Translations under genes and position numbers: made by a program
Assembly: GCA_021613375.1 (NCBI GenBank)
Contig: CM038721.1
Location: 4,660,986-4,724,985, forward strand
Origin: Megaleporinus macrocephalus
Taxonomy: Eukaryota; Chordata; Actinopteri; Characiformes; Anostomidae
DNA: 64,000 bases
Reading direction: 5' to 3'
Notes under the pieces: model-generated
What the model was told of the DNA's origin: nothing
Seen by the model: the letters and a program-made list of their open reading frames with translations, nothing else
Databases searched by the model: none
Shown here: positions 49,555-61,640 of the stretch, piece after piece
How the letters are laid out: each line of letters opens with the position of its first letter
Numbering within the stretch: position 1 is the first letter of the stretch

Positions 49555-49921
49555 TACTGTCCTTACGCAAACCTACAGTCCTGACTGCATCCCAAAGCAG
49601 CTCCGTAAGGGCTGGTTGGGTGTGGAAAGGACTTGCCCAGTAGGAGGCCTGACCTCAACCCCATTGAACACCTTTGGGATGAACTAGAACTGAGATTGTG
49701 AGCCAGGCTCTTATCAAACATCAGTGTGTGACCTCACAGATGCTCTTCTAGATAAACGGAAATTTCCAACTTTCCACATACAAGAAGAATAGCAGCTATG
49801 GTAGCTGCAAAGGGGGGGGCAAACTCTGTAACAATATCTATCGATCTAGAATGGCCTGTCATAAAAGCTCCTGTAGGGGTAATACATAGGTGTCCCAATA
49901 TTTTTGTCCATAAAGTGTATA
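49555..49921 (+). pseudogene. Tc1-like transposase C-terminal relic with terminal repeat
   Basis: One + frame reads PDLNPIEHLWDELELRL, the third acidic motif of Tc1-type DDE transposases, followed by in-frame stops at 'TTG TGA' and again 11 codons later. The element's right end, TAGGTGTCCCAATATTTTTG followed by TCCATAAAGTGTAT, ends at about 49,920 and is a typical Tc1-like terminus of fish. The left half of the element is missing. Confidence 0.75.
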
Positions 49922-50650
49922 TCCCTTCATCAGTCATTTATCCTAGTTCTTTACTTTTTCCATTGTTTGGTGTATTTTCTAATATATATGGGATGGAAGC
50001 CTCATACTGTTTAATGTTTATCGGGCTGCACGTGCATCACAAGGGGGCGCCGTTAGCAGTCAAGTTGCTTCAGAGGCTTCATAAGAGCCCTACTCTGCAT
50101 TAGTGACACTTTGTGTTTCATTTTGACACACTGAATAATAGAAGAGGTGATGGAAACAGCAAATATTGAATCGCCAAACTGAAGTGGATAAACTTTTTTT
50201 GCTGGTAAAAACCAAAACTGGAGGGAAACTCATTTACTGAATAAACAAGTCATGTGACTGCTCATGTGTTTCTGTTTATGCCCGGCCAAAGCTAAGGAGG
50301 AAATTACTTTTATCTTAAGAAAAACAAGCATAGCAGTGATATTAGATAATCGTAAATAGACATAAAGTGCTTGCAGCCATCGCCAGTGCACTATAATGTG
50401 TTCCTAGGTTCATATTTATCAAACTTATCAGTAAGAATGGTCTGGGTTCAGCCTACAGCTTTTATATAACAATAGAATAACATGAACTGATGTACCCTGA
50501 TATTAGAAATGATATATATGGGCCTAGAAGGGAAAGTTGGCGAGTGGACTATAAACTGCTTTGACTAAGCTGCTTCTCTGAAATCTCAGGTGGTTGCTGG
50601 GATGTTGCTTTACTGTAGTTATGAAATCCCAAGTGTTTTTTAAGGTCATG
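49922..50650. other. no recognised gene
   Basis: Unique AT-rich intron sequence. Confidence 0.5.
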
Positions 50651-53600
50651 CTTGTTTGATAAGATGTTCACTGGCCATTGTTGTGTTATCAGAGGTGATT
50701 TTTAGGATAAACGAAACACTGATTTATGAACACTACAGTGGGTGGATGGTTGTTTCTGACCTTCTAGATCTCTGAAACTAATGCTGGGATCAGACTACAC
50801 AAATTTAGCCTATTCAACAAATTCCCCACATCAGAAATGCTTGGAATTTGGGGAAGAGTGTACACTTATATGACTTTGCAAGAAGATCCAGACTAGAAAG
50901 CCTATATAAGACCTCTAAATTCTAAATTCTAGCCCAGTTTTGATACAATTTTGTATATTCAACAAGTTTCCAGCCTCGGAAATGCTTGGATTTGGGAAAG
51001 GCTGTACACATATATGCTTATGCAAAGAGATCCAGACTAAAGTCTATATGAGACCTCAAAATTACCAATGGTGTAGAGAGAAAACTCTTCAGTAATCTGG
51101 AGAATGTGACCCCTAGAGGCATGGAGGAGAATCTTCAGGCATATTTGTGAGACTTGGCCACAGACACTCCACCCATCCTCTATCTTATGTTTCCTGAGGG
51201 ACTGAGTAAGTGGTACGTCCTTTTAAACACGAGGCCAAATAGCAAGTTTGTACAGTGTTTCGTCATTGGCCATTGTTGTGTTGGCCCAGATCATCAGCCC
51301 ATCCTATACTTTTGGGTTTCCTGAGGGACAGTTTATGTTGGGCCTCCTTTCTTTATGTCATTCCAAATAGCAGGCCTGTAATTGACCATTGGCCATTGTT
51401 GTGTTATCAGTGTGGCTTTTAAGATTGATTTATGAACACTACAGTGGCTGAATTGTTGTTTCTGACCTTCTAGGTCTCTTAAACTGATGTCGGGATCAGA
51501 CTACACAAATTTAGCCTATTCGACAAATTCCCTGCATCAGAAATGCTTGGAATTGGGAAAGAGTATCCACACATATGACTTTGCAAGAAGATCCAGACTA
51601 GAAAGTCTATATAAAACCTCTAAATTACCAACAGTGGGTTGCAGACGTAGAGAGAAAACCTTTTAGTAATCTGGAGACTGTGACCCCTAGAGGCAAAGAG
51701 GAGAATCTTACGCCATACTTGTGACACTCAGCCACAGGCACTCTGCTCATCCTATATTCGGTGTTTCCTGAGGGACTGTATATGTTGTACATCCTTCTAA
51801 ACATGAGGCCAAATAGCAGGCTTATATTTGGTCATTGGCCATTGTTGTTTTATCCCAGACTGTCAGCTTTTCATATAGCTGTAGGTTTCCTGAGGGACTG
51901 TATATGTTGGGCCACCTTCTATATGTCATTCCAAATAACAGGCCTGTAATTGACCACTAGGATAAACGAAACACTGATTTATGAACACTACACTGGCTGG
52001 ATGGTTGTTTCTGACCTTCTAGGTCTCTGAAACTAATGCTGGGATCAGACTGCACAAATTTAGCCTATTCGACAAATTCCCTGCATCAGAAATGCTTGGA
52101 ATTGGGGAAGAGTGTACACATATATGACTTTGTAAGAAGATCCAGACAAGAGAGTCTATATAAGACCTCTAAATTACCAACAGTGGGTTGAAGACGTAGA
52201 GAGAAAACCTTTCAGTAATCTGGGGACTGTGACTCCTAGAGGAGTAGAGAAGAATCTTCAGGCATATTTGTGAAACTCCACAGACATTCCACCCATCCTA
52301 TATTCTGTGTTTCCTGAGGGACTGTATATGTGCCTCCTTCTATATGTCATTCCAAATAGCAGGCTTGTAATCGGCCATTGTTGTGTTATCAGGGGTGGTT
52401 TTGAAGATAACCGACCTATTGATTTGTAAACACTACACTGGCTGGAAGGACAGTTGTTTTTGACCTTCTGGGCCAGCATTTCTTAACTAAGGCTAGGACC
52501 AGACTACACAAATTCTAGCCCAATTTTGACACAATTTTGTATATTCCACAAATTTCCAGCCTCGGAAATGCTTGGAATTGGGAAAGACGGTACACATATA
52601 TGACTTTGCAAGGAGATCCAGACTAGAAAGTCTATATAAGACCTCAAATTTACCAACGGTATAGAGAGAAAACTCTTCAGTAATCTGGAGAATGTGACCC
52701 CTAGAGGCATGGAGGACAATCTTCAGGCATATTTGTAAAACTCAGCCGCAGACACTCCACCCATCCTCTATCCTATGTGTCGTGAGGGTCTGTATATGTT
52801 GTACGTCCTTCTAAACATAAGGCCAAATAGCAGGCTTGTACAGTATTTGGTCACTGGCCATTGTTGTGTTATCCCAGATCATCAGCCCATCCTATACTTT
52901 TGGGTTTCCTGAGGGACAGTATATGTTGGGCCTTCCTTACAGAAAATAAGTATACTTAAAGTTCATTTTATTAAATAAACCTGAGTAAAGTTAAAGTATA
53001 TTTTCCAAGTATACTTTATGCAGTTACTATACTAATATCATTGTACTAGTAGTACACTTGTATATGTACTATTTTAATACTTCTTGGGGCCTAAATTGGC
53101 CCAATTTTTAGTTTATGAAAGTATACTTTTATGTACATTTTAAGTGTAAAAGTAGTATACTTCAAGTACACAGCTAGTTTACATCTTTTGTGCTGCATCT
53201 ACACTAAAAGTATACTTAATGTTTAATGTTAATTTACTAGTTTGTTAATTCGTCTTTAAAAGTATATGTGTAAGTTATGTGTAGGTTTAAGGGTATTTTC
53301 TACTTTAACATTTATTTACTTACTAGTGGACACACATAAAATTAACAAGACATACTCAGATTAAGAAACATATTTGTATCTTTACAAATCTTTGTAAATA
53401 AAATTTTATCTCAACCAAAGATGAAGTACAAGTAAAGGCTGAATATACTTAGACTGTTCTATACTTGTCAGTATAACCCAAGTACACTCAAGTATAACTG
53501 TGTTTAGTATATCAATGAGAAGTACATACAAAGTAAACTGAAAGCATACTCACTTATTTTTTAGTTTAAAAAAAGTAAACTAATGGTACACTTGAATAAA

Positions 53601-53770
53601 CTTCTTTTTTTTAAGGGTCCTTCTATATGTGATTCCAAATAGCAGGCTTGTAATGGCCTTTGGCCATTGTTGTGTTATCAGTGTGGCTTTTAAGATAAAT
53701 GAAAGATTGATTTATAAACACCTGGCCAGTCATAATTCTCTTGGGTGGACAGTGGTTCTCTTGTATTTGG
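50650..53770. repeat. long-unit tandem duplication (units about 450-710 bp)
   Basis: The same landmarks recur in order: GCCATTGTTGTGTTATCAG, GATTTATGAACACTACAGTG (near 50,718, 51,426, 51,969; diverged near 52,417 and 53,704), GATCAGACTACACAAATTTA, and AGAAATGCTTGGAATT (near 50,832, 51,537, 52,086). Unit spacing varies (about 708, 545, 450), so units have lost or gained parts. There is no coding content. Confidence 0.8.
52935..53617. mobile_element. roughly 680-bp AAGTATACTT-rich insertion within the tandem duplication
   Basis: It interrupts a duplicated unit whose uninterrupted versions are at 51,340-51,370 and 51,905-51,935. The ends CCTTACAGAAAATAAG and CTTCTTTTTTTTAAGGG are roughly inverted. 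The interior is packed with AAGTATAC/GTATACTT motifs. It has no open frame and is probably a MITE. Confidence 0.65.
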
Positions 53771-55147
53771 TCATTGGTCATTAAATATTGCTTAAAGGAC
53801 AAGTGTTTCTGACCTTCTAGACCAGCATGTCTAAACTAATATTGGGATATTGGGATCGGACTCCATGAGTTTAGCCCCTTTATTAATATGAGATGATTTC
53901 CGGCGTCAGATCAGAATATGAGTGTCTGGAACATGGAACGGATCATGTAGTGTGACAAAGAACAGTGATATTGCATCTAGATTGCTGTCTAGTTTGATGC
54001 CTGCAACAACATGTACATGTTCACCAATAGGACGACAGAGCGCCCTCTGGTGGTTATATGTTAACAGGGTGAAGACAGTGAGGTGATCCTGCTGTTACAG
54101 CTGTCAGGTGGAACAACGAGCCACAGATCACTTACATCACAATCTATGTCCACTACTCAGGTCATCTACTCACAATTTAATAGCAGGTACAGACGTGCTA
54201 CCAAAACACTAAAGGCTAAATAACAGCAGCTCAGTACAACCTCAGTTTAAACCACATCTGTGAAACACATCTGTTACCTCACGTTCTCTTTGAAGAATAG
54301 ACTGCTCATACTGTCCTCTTTGTGACATCCAGGCAAGTCTTCTTTTCTTTCTTTTCTTTTTTCAGAACACAAAGCTGCCCAGATCATAGCAGCGTTTCTG
54401 TAGCTGTGATTGACAGATTCATAACTAGTGTTACACGTCTCATGATCATGGCATTATTATTGTCTAATCTAATTTAGTGAAAATTGTGAAAGACCTAGAT
54501 TATGGGTGGTGATCCACTTTGGAATGCAGATGCGTTTGAGCTTGGATTTTTGATATAGTATCCCAGTTAGTTGTTAAAAGTGGTGCTCGGTATAGAATCG
54601 CATGTGTTTGCTATGGTGTTCATTGGCTATTGGTATGCTGTCCCAGGTAATCGCTAAGGCATTGCTAGGCCATTGCTATGGCATTCCAGGTGTTTGGCAA
54701 GGTGTCTATTTGCCATTGTCATGCTATCCCAGGTAGTTACTAAGGTTTTAATAGGCTATTAGTATTAAATGCACAAGCACACATTCCCATAAAGGCTCTT
54801 TTCGGCAACTGTGCCCTAGAAGGTTTTATTCTCTACTGAAAAACTATTAGTTCTGACATTTCAGCTTGAATCCAACAGCTCAACAGCTGGCTACTATGTC
54901 CTTGTTGACCACGGATTTGCCTGCTTTGTTGTTGGCCGCCTGTGTTTTGCTGTGCTGAGAATGTTTCACCACCCTAATAATATTTGGGTGCAGATGGTAC
55001 AGATGGTGGGCCTGTGGTTGCCCCTATTCTTTATTGATGAATGAGGTAGAGGGGAGCTAATAAATATCACATGGGTGTGCCTGTGCAGTCAGAAATTTAG
55101 AGGCACCTTTTGTACATGAGTTGTTGCCCATGTACATTGTTTATATA
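53771..55147. other. no gene; weak GTTGCTAT repeat at 54,560-54,745
   Basis: The first part is unique intron. The later part has a short, degenerate relative of the 5.4- and 7.2-kb blocks (GGCATTGCTAGGCCATTGCT). It ends at the TA that flanks the Tc1 element. Confidence 0.5.
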
Positions 55148-56376
55148 CAGGGGTTGGACAATGAAACTGAAATACCTGGTTTTAGACCACAATCATGTAT
55201 TAGTATACAGCGTCAATTCGTCTTGGGAATGATATATACAAGTCCTGCTCAGTGGTCAGAGGGATTTTAAGCCATTCTTCTTGCAGGATAGTGCCCAGGT
55301 CACTACGTGATGCTGGTGGAGGAAAACGTTTCCTGACTCGCTCCTCCAAAACACCCCAAAGTGGCTCATTTAGATCTGGAGACTGTGCAGGCCATGGGAG
55401 ATGTTCAACTTCACTTTCATGTTCATCAAACCATCTTTCTCCAGTCCTGCTGTGTGTATTGGTGCATCGTCATCCTGATACACAGCACCACCTTCAGGAT
55501 ACAATGTTTGAACCATTGGATGCACATGGTCCTCCAGAATGGTTCGGTAGTCCTTGGCAGTGACGTGCCCATCTAGCACAAGTATTGGGCCAAGGGAATG
55601 CCATGATATGGCAACCCAAACCATCATTGATCCACCCCCATGCTTCACTCTGGGCATGCAACAGACTGGGTGGTACGCTTCTTTGGGGCTTCTCCACACC
55701 GTAACTCTCCCGGATGTGGGGAAAACAGTAAAGGTGGACTCATCAGAGAACAATACATGTTTACATTGTCCACAGCCCAAGATTTGCGCTCTTTGCACCA
55801 TTGAAACCGACGTTTGGCATTGGCACGAGTGACCAAAGGTTTGGCTATAGCAGCCCGGCCGTGTATATTGACCCTGTGGATCTCCTGACGGACAGTTCTG
55901 GTGGAAACAAGAGAGCTGAGGTGCACATTTAATTTTGCCGTGATTTGGGCAGCTGTGGTTTTCTGTTTTTTGGATACAATCCGGGTTAGAACCCCAACAT
56001 CCCTTTCAGACAGCTTCCTCTCGCGTCCACAGTTAATCCTGTTGGATGTGGTTGGTCCTTCTTGGTGGTCTGCTGATGTTACCCTGGATACCGTGGCACT
56101 TTATACATCACAAAGACTTGCTGTTTTGGTCATAGATGTACCAGCAAGACGTGCACCAACAATTTGTCCTCTTTTGAACTCTGGTATGTCCCATAATGTT
56201 GTGTTATTGCAATATCCTGAGCTAAACTGTGTCTTACCTGCTAACTGAATTTCACACTCTGCTCTTACTGGTGCAATGTGCAGTTAATGAAGATTAACCA
56301 CCAGACTGGTTCAATTTAGCCATGAAACCTCCCACACTACAACAACAGGTGTTTCAGTTTCATTGTCCAATAACTG
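55148..56376 (-). mobile_element. Tc1/mariner-like transposon, full-length but decayed (1.23 kb)
   Basis: The left end CAGGGGTTGGACAATGAAAC and the right end (reverse complement CAGTTATTGGACAATGAAAC) form terminal inverted repeats of about 30 bases, each next to a TA dinucleotide (55,146-55,147 and 56,377-56,378), the Tc1 target duplication. A single transposase gene lies on the minus strand. The element sits in minar1 intron 2, antisense to the gene. Confidence 0.9.
55215..56230 (-). pseudogene. Tc1-like transposase pseudogene
   Basis: Reading from right to left, a helix-turn-helix half (RVQKRT start; AAIAKPLVTRANAKRRFQW before the catalytic core) and a DDE half are recognisable. The DDE half has VLFSDES (first D), a GGGSMMVW motif, then YQDDDAPIHTA (second D); the third-D motif SPDLN is followed by a short deletion. 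The two halves are in different frames, with a break near 55,755, a second frame change near 55,400 and at least one more near the N-terminus, so no intact protein is made. I infer cut-and-paste transposition in the past only. Confidence 0.9.
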
Positions 56377-56507
56377 TAGGAGCTATAAAACCTCCAAACC
56401 TGTTTATCAGAACAAGATCTCAGCATGTACACTATCTTCTTCAGTCCTGTTAGAGAAGCAGCTAATGTGGCTCCTCATGAAGCTGCTGGCCAGAATGTTT
56501 AAAGTAT

Positions 56508-56610
56508 GTAAGATTTAAGATTCAAGAGTTTTATTGTCATAAGCACAGCAGAAAGCAGTTACACTGTACAATGAAATTCTTACTTTGCTGCTCCTCCATT
56601 CACCAATAGA
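56508..56610. mobile_element. left part of a dispersed repeat split by a 37-bp array
   Basis: AGATTCAAGAGTTTTATTGT and GTACAATGAAATTCTTACTT are phrases of a widespread fish repeat. Its other part appears at 58,240-58,455. Confidence 0.55.
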
Positions 56611-56815
56611 TAAAGATTAAAAAAAGAAATAATAAATCTATAAATTATAATGATATTACAAGTTGAAGTAAATAAAATGTAACTTTTTTTTTAATAATTA
56701 AAAAAAAAAAAAGTTGTGTTTTTTGTGCAAGTACAAAGAGCAGCAGCCATAAAGTGCAAGTTGCGAGTATGTAAGCAATAGTGTTTTTGTGCGAGTAGTG
56801 AGTGTAAACACTGTT

Positions 56816-58212
56816 TTGACAGCAGCAGTACAGTAAGTGTAAACAGTATTGTATGTAAACAGCAGTACAGTGAATGTAAACAGTATTGTATGTAAACAGC
56901 AGTACAGTGAGTGTAAACAGTATTGTATGTAAACAGCAGTACAGTGAATGTAAACAGTATTGTATGTAAACAGCAGTACAGTGAGTGTAAACAGTATTGT
57001 ATGTAAACAGCAGTACAGTGAATGTAAACAGTATTGTATGTAAACAGCAGTACAGTGAATGTAAACAGTATTGTATGTAAACGGCAGTACAGTGAATGTA
57101 AACAGTATTGTATGTAAACGGCAGTACAGTGAATGTAAACAGTATTGTATGTAAACGGCAGTACAGTGAGTGTAAACAGTATTGTATGTAAACGGCAGTA
57201 CAGTGAGTGTAAACAGTGTTGTATGTAAACGGCAGTACAGTGAATGTAAACAGTATTGTATGTAAACGGCAGTACAGTGAGTGTAAACAGTGTTGTATGT
57301 AAACGGCAGTACAGTGAGTGTAAACAGTATTGTATGTAAACGGCAGTACAGTGAATGTAAACAGTATTGTATGTAAACGGCAGTACAGTGAATGTAAACA
57401 GTATTGTATGTAAACGGCAGTACAGTGAGTGTAAACAGTATTGTTTGTAAACAGCAGTACAGTGAATGTAAACAGTATTGTATGTAAACGGCAGTACAGT
57501 GAATGTAAACAGTATTGTATGTAAACGGCAGTACAGTGAATGTAAACAGTATTGTATGTAAACGGCAGTACAGTGAATGTAAACAGTATTGTATATAAAC
57601 GGCAGTACAGTGAGTGTAAACAGTATTGTATGTAAACGGCAGTACAGTGAGTGTAAACAGTATTGTATGTAAACGGCAGTACAGTGAATGTAAACAGTAT
57701 TGTATGTAAACGGCAGTACAGTGAATGTAAACAGTATTGTATATAAACGGCAGTACAGTGAGTGTAAACAGTATTGTATGTAAACAGCAGTACAGTGAGT
57801 GTAAACAGTATTGTATGTAAACGGCAGTACAGTGAGTGTAAACAGTATTGTATATAAACGGCAGTACAGTGAGTGTAAACAGTATTGTATGTAAACGGCA
57901 GTACAGTGAGTGTAAACAGTATTGTATATAAACGGCAGTACAGTGAGTGTAAACAGTATTGTATGTAAACGGCAGTACAGTGAGTGTAAACAGTATTGTA
58001 TGTAAACGGCAGTACAGTGAATGTAAACAGTATTGTATGTAAACGGCAGTACAGTGAATGTAAACAGTATTGTATGTAAACGGCAGTACAGTGAATGTAA
58101 ACAGTATTGTATGTAAACAGCAGTACAGTGAATGTAAACAGTATTGTATGTAAACAGCAGTACAGTGAGTGTAAACAGTATTGTATGTAAACAGCAGTAC
58201 AGTGAGTGTACG
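56816..58212. repeat. 37-bp minisatellite (about 37 units)
   Basis: The unit is AACAGTATTGTATGTAAACA plus GCAGTACAGTGAATGTA; cores are exactly 37 bases apart (56,881 and 56,918). It varies at CAGC/CGGC, GAATG/GAGTG and TATGT/TATAT, in blocks. It lies between two parts of one dispersed repeat, so it probably expanded inside that element. Confidence 0.95.
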
Positions 58213-58239
58213 ATACAGTTAAAATCAGACCAGTTAAAA

Positions 58240-58455
58240 CCAGTTCAGATAGGAGAGGTTAGAGAGGTAGTGTGTGAGGTGTTCACAAGCCTGATGGCCT
58301 GTGAGTAGAAAGTCAGTCTTGTGGTCCTGGATTTCACACTCCTGTAACGTCTGCCTGAAGGTAAAAGTGTGAAGAGTGTGTGCTGGGGGTGTGTACTGTC
58401 CCTGGTTATGTTGTGGGCCCTCCTGGTGACCCTGTATATAAACCTGTATCAGAGC
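58240..58455. mobile_element. right part of a dispersed repeat split by a 37-bp array
   Basis: GTGTTCACAAGCCTGATGGC, CTCCTGTAACGTCTGCCTGA and GTGGGCCCTCCTGGTGACCC are recognisable phrases of a common fish repeat. The family name is not certain. Confidence 0.55.
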
Positions 58456-59080
58456 AAATGAGCTCATTTCTAAACGACCCTCTAAACATTCTTTAAACAG
58501 AACCAGATGTTTTATTCTGCTCCAGGAATCATGCCATACCTCTTTTTATATAGTTTTAATCTCTTCACACATATACTTACCAATATTATTACTATTAATA
58601 TAATACAAATCCAACAACCTGGGTAGGTCTATCCAACATTAGACTGATAGTGTAGATAGATAGATCTCCAAAGGTCTCAAAAGATCTGAAAAATGCTGGT
58701 TTGTTTTCTTTTTCTGGTTCTCACCAAAAGCAATTTAACTTCAGCTTTTACTTATCTCAGCTTCTAGCTATGTCCTCCTTCTCTCTATAGAGCTGACCTT
58801 TACTGCAATAATGTATTCAGTTCCTCTCTTTGTTGTGAGACCTTTCTAGATACTAAATGTGTCCAGACAGCCCGTGCTGGTAATACGTACAGATACTGCT
58901 GAACTTACTTAATTGCTGTCACAGGTGTCGCAGTGCTGCTCACAGCTCGTTTCATCTCCATAGAAAAGCGCTGACCAATAGAATAGGATGCTCTTGAAAG
59001 GAGCCTCCAGGCCCAATGGACCTCCTTTGGAGTGATGGAGCTCCATCCATCACCTTTGGGCTGAGCTGAAGAACTGATTA
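58456..59080. other. no recognised gene
   Basis: Intronic, unique; nothing assigned. Confidence 0.5.
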
Positions 59081-59084
59081 TCAG

Positions 59085-59880
59085 TACCTGAATTCACTAA
59101 TACTCAATCAAATCCTCACAGCAATGTTCAGTATGAGTACCTGACCTCACTTGCGCTGTTTGTGAGAGTGCTGAACACAATCAAACCCTCACAGTAATGT
59201 TTAACATCAGTGCTGACCTCGGTAATGCTCAGTCAAATCCTCACATCAGTGTTGCAGCATCTGACCTTACTAATACTCAATCAAATCTTCACAGCTATGT
59301 TCCAACATCAGTACCGGACCTCACTAACACTCAATCAAATCCTCACAGCAATGTTTCAATATCAGTACCTGACCTCACTAATACTCAATTAGATCCTTAC
59401 AGCAATGTTCAACATCAGTACCTGGCCTTGCGAATACTTAATCAAATCCTCACAACAATGTTTCAACATTAGTACCTGACCTCACTAACACTCAATCAAA
59501 TCCTCACAGCAATGTTCCAGCATCAGTACCTGACCTCACTAACACTCAGTCAAATCCTAACAGCAGTGTTCCAGCATCAGTACCTGACCTCACTAATACT
59601 CAATCAAATCCTCACAGCAATGTTCAACATCAGTACCTGGCCTCACTAATACTCAGTCAAATCCTCACAGCAATGTTCAACATCAGTACCTGACCTAATT
59701 TTTTCTCAATCAAATCTTCATAGCAATGTTCCATCATTAGTACCTGACTTCACTAACACTCAATCAAATTCTCACAGCAATGTTCCAACATCAGTACCGG
59801 ACCTCACTAACACTCAATCAAATCCTCATAGCAAAGTTCCAACATCAGTACCTGACCTCACTAATACTCTTAATGAGAAT
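59085..59880. repeat. 54-bp minisatellite (about 14 degenerate units)
   Basis: The unit contains CCTCACAGCAATGTTCCAAC, ATCAGTACCTGACCTCACTA and ACACTCAATCAAAT. Being a multiple of three, it leaves an open frame of 18-residue repeats (DLTNTQSNPHSNV...SVP). I regard that as non-coding because other frames are equally open and units are broken by indels. Confidence 0.9.
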
Positions 59881-60554
59881 GCTGAATTCAATCAAACCTC
59901 CACAGCAATGTTCCAACAACAGTGCAGCCCCTACAAACACCCTTCGTTTCAGAGGAATTGCTGAAAGAGCAGGACTGTCAGGTCCACAGTGTCTTAGCCA
60001 AATCCAAACCTTACAGAATCCATTGAAACTAATGATGCAGGAGCCCAACATGGATGTCCAGCTTCATTGGCATGAAACGAAATCCTGCTGCAGGATCTTA
60101 TGAGTCTCTTAGGACCCCAGTAAGAGTTAGAGATATTAAAAACAAACATTATGCTGTGTAATGGACAACAAGCGCATGTTTTCTGCACCGCCAACGAGAC
60201 ACAGCAATAATTTCTGCAAACACAACTCTGCTATTTTATTGTCGTGTCTCTTGGTGGTTGAGCCACAGAAAGCTTTGTTCTAGCTGATGCAGGCTGTCTG
60301 CAACTACTGCTGTTAGTTCATCGCACTGTTATTATTATCCGTCCCCAGCAGAGCAGACAGAGCAGTTCATCGTATTGCGTTGCTCGTTGGGGAAAAGGAT
60401 TTAGGAACAGCCGAAGCCAATGAAACATTGATTTTACTACACAGGCTGGACGGATGGTTGTGTCTGATCTTTGAGGTCAGAGTGTCTTAAATTAAGGGTT
60501 GTAAATGCGTTGGATGGTGATGTGTTGCATTTGTGAGGTCACTTCAGAACAGAG
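59881..60554. other. no recognised gene
   Basis: Unique intronic sequence after the 54-bp array. Confidence 0.5.
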
Positions 60555-60870
60555 TTCATTTTAACACTGCTGATGTGTTAAACACTGTGTCCACTCACTG
60601 TCCACTCTATTAGACACTCCTCCATTTCTGGTCTGCCTTGATACGATATACACTAACACACCAACACCACATCACAGTCACTGCAGTGTTGAGAATGATC
60701 CAACACCCAAATAGTAACTGCTCTGTGGTGGTCCTCAAAGTATACTAAGAATCAGATGGACAACAGTCTGTAATTGTAGAGATACAAAGTCCTATATGGT
60801 GAGTGGAGCTGATAATATGTACATAGAGTGTAGAAACAAGGAGGTGGTTTTAATGGTATGGATGATTGGC
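60555..60870. mobile_element. right-half copy of the 14.25-kb inverted-repeat element
   Basis: This carries TCCACTCACTGTCCACTCTA, GCAGTGTTGAGAATGATCCA, TGCTCTGTGGTGGTCCTC and the terminal ACAAGGAGGTGGTTTTAAT. Only the right half is present. Confidence 0.75.
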
Positions 60871-60907
60871 TGATTGATTTCAATCATTCATAGGTATCGT
60901 TGCTGTC

Positions 60908-60978
<71 letters not shown>

Positions 60979-61077
60979 TTGTTTTTCTTTTGACAGCAAC
61001 GATACCCATGAATGATTGAAATCAATCAGCCAATCATCCATACCATTAAAACCACCTCTTTGTTTCTACACTCAATG
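60822..61077. repeat. near-perfect palindrome with a TA-tract centre
   Basis: The left arm 60,822-60,910 and right arm 60,990-61,077 (about 88 bases each) are inverted copies with about four differences. The centre (60,911-60,989) is mainly (TA)n, itself self-complementary. The left arm includes the terminus of the 14.25-kb element family. Confidence 0.9.
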
Positions 61078-61088
61078 TATTACAATGT

Positions 61089-61090
<2 letters not shown>

Positions 61091-61161
<71 letters not shown>
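61091..61161. repeat. (TA)n tract
   Basis: This is about 70 bases of alternating TA between the palindrome and the foldback element. Confidence 0.95.
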
Positions 61162-61164
<3 letters not shown>

Positions 61165-61177
61165 TACATAGTAACAG

Positions 61178-61640
61178 GTGAGGGGGCCTATCTTTCAGGC
61201 TATGTCCCAAACATTGCCATCTTGAAAGCCACCATATTGGATCATAGACAAGTTTTCCCAATAGGAAGGTGGTCATGTAGCAGATCAAAGAAGACCAATG
61301 TTGTCTCAGAAATCGATTGATGCAATCAGATTTGCAATATCTCTTGTGGTTTAAATGTTATCAACACAGAAAGTTGCAACAACAACCACATTGAACAACA
61401 TGTTCAGTGTACTGTCCCTTCAGATCTGTGTTTAGCACCAGGGACAGCATGTTGTTGTCACAACTTTGTGTTGATCATATTTGAACCTCAAGATCAAAAT
61501 CTGATCACATCAATCCATTTCTGAGACAATTTTTCATCTTTGATCTGCTACACGACCATCTTCCCATTGGAAAAACTCACCCTTGATCCAATATGGCGAC
61601 TTTCAAGATGGCAGCCATGTTTGGGACACAGCCCCCTCAC
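61178..61640. mobile_element. foldback-type element with long inverted ends
   Basis: The left arm GTGAGGGGGCCTATC... TATGTCCCAAACATTGCC pairs with the right arm GGCAGCCATGTTTGGGACAC plus AGCCCCCTCAC. Pairing continues inward through CCATATTGGATCA/TGATCCAATATGG and the AAGGTGGTCATGTAGCAGAT region, so each arm is roughly 150-190 bases. It has no coding capacity. A partial copy lies at 45,355-45,690. Confidence 0.8.

Noticed and set aside
59197..59472. Possible repeat protein with 18-residue units
   Set aside because: The 54-base minisatellite explains it; units contain indels, another frame is also open, and there is no start or splice context.
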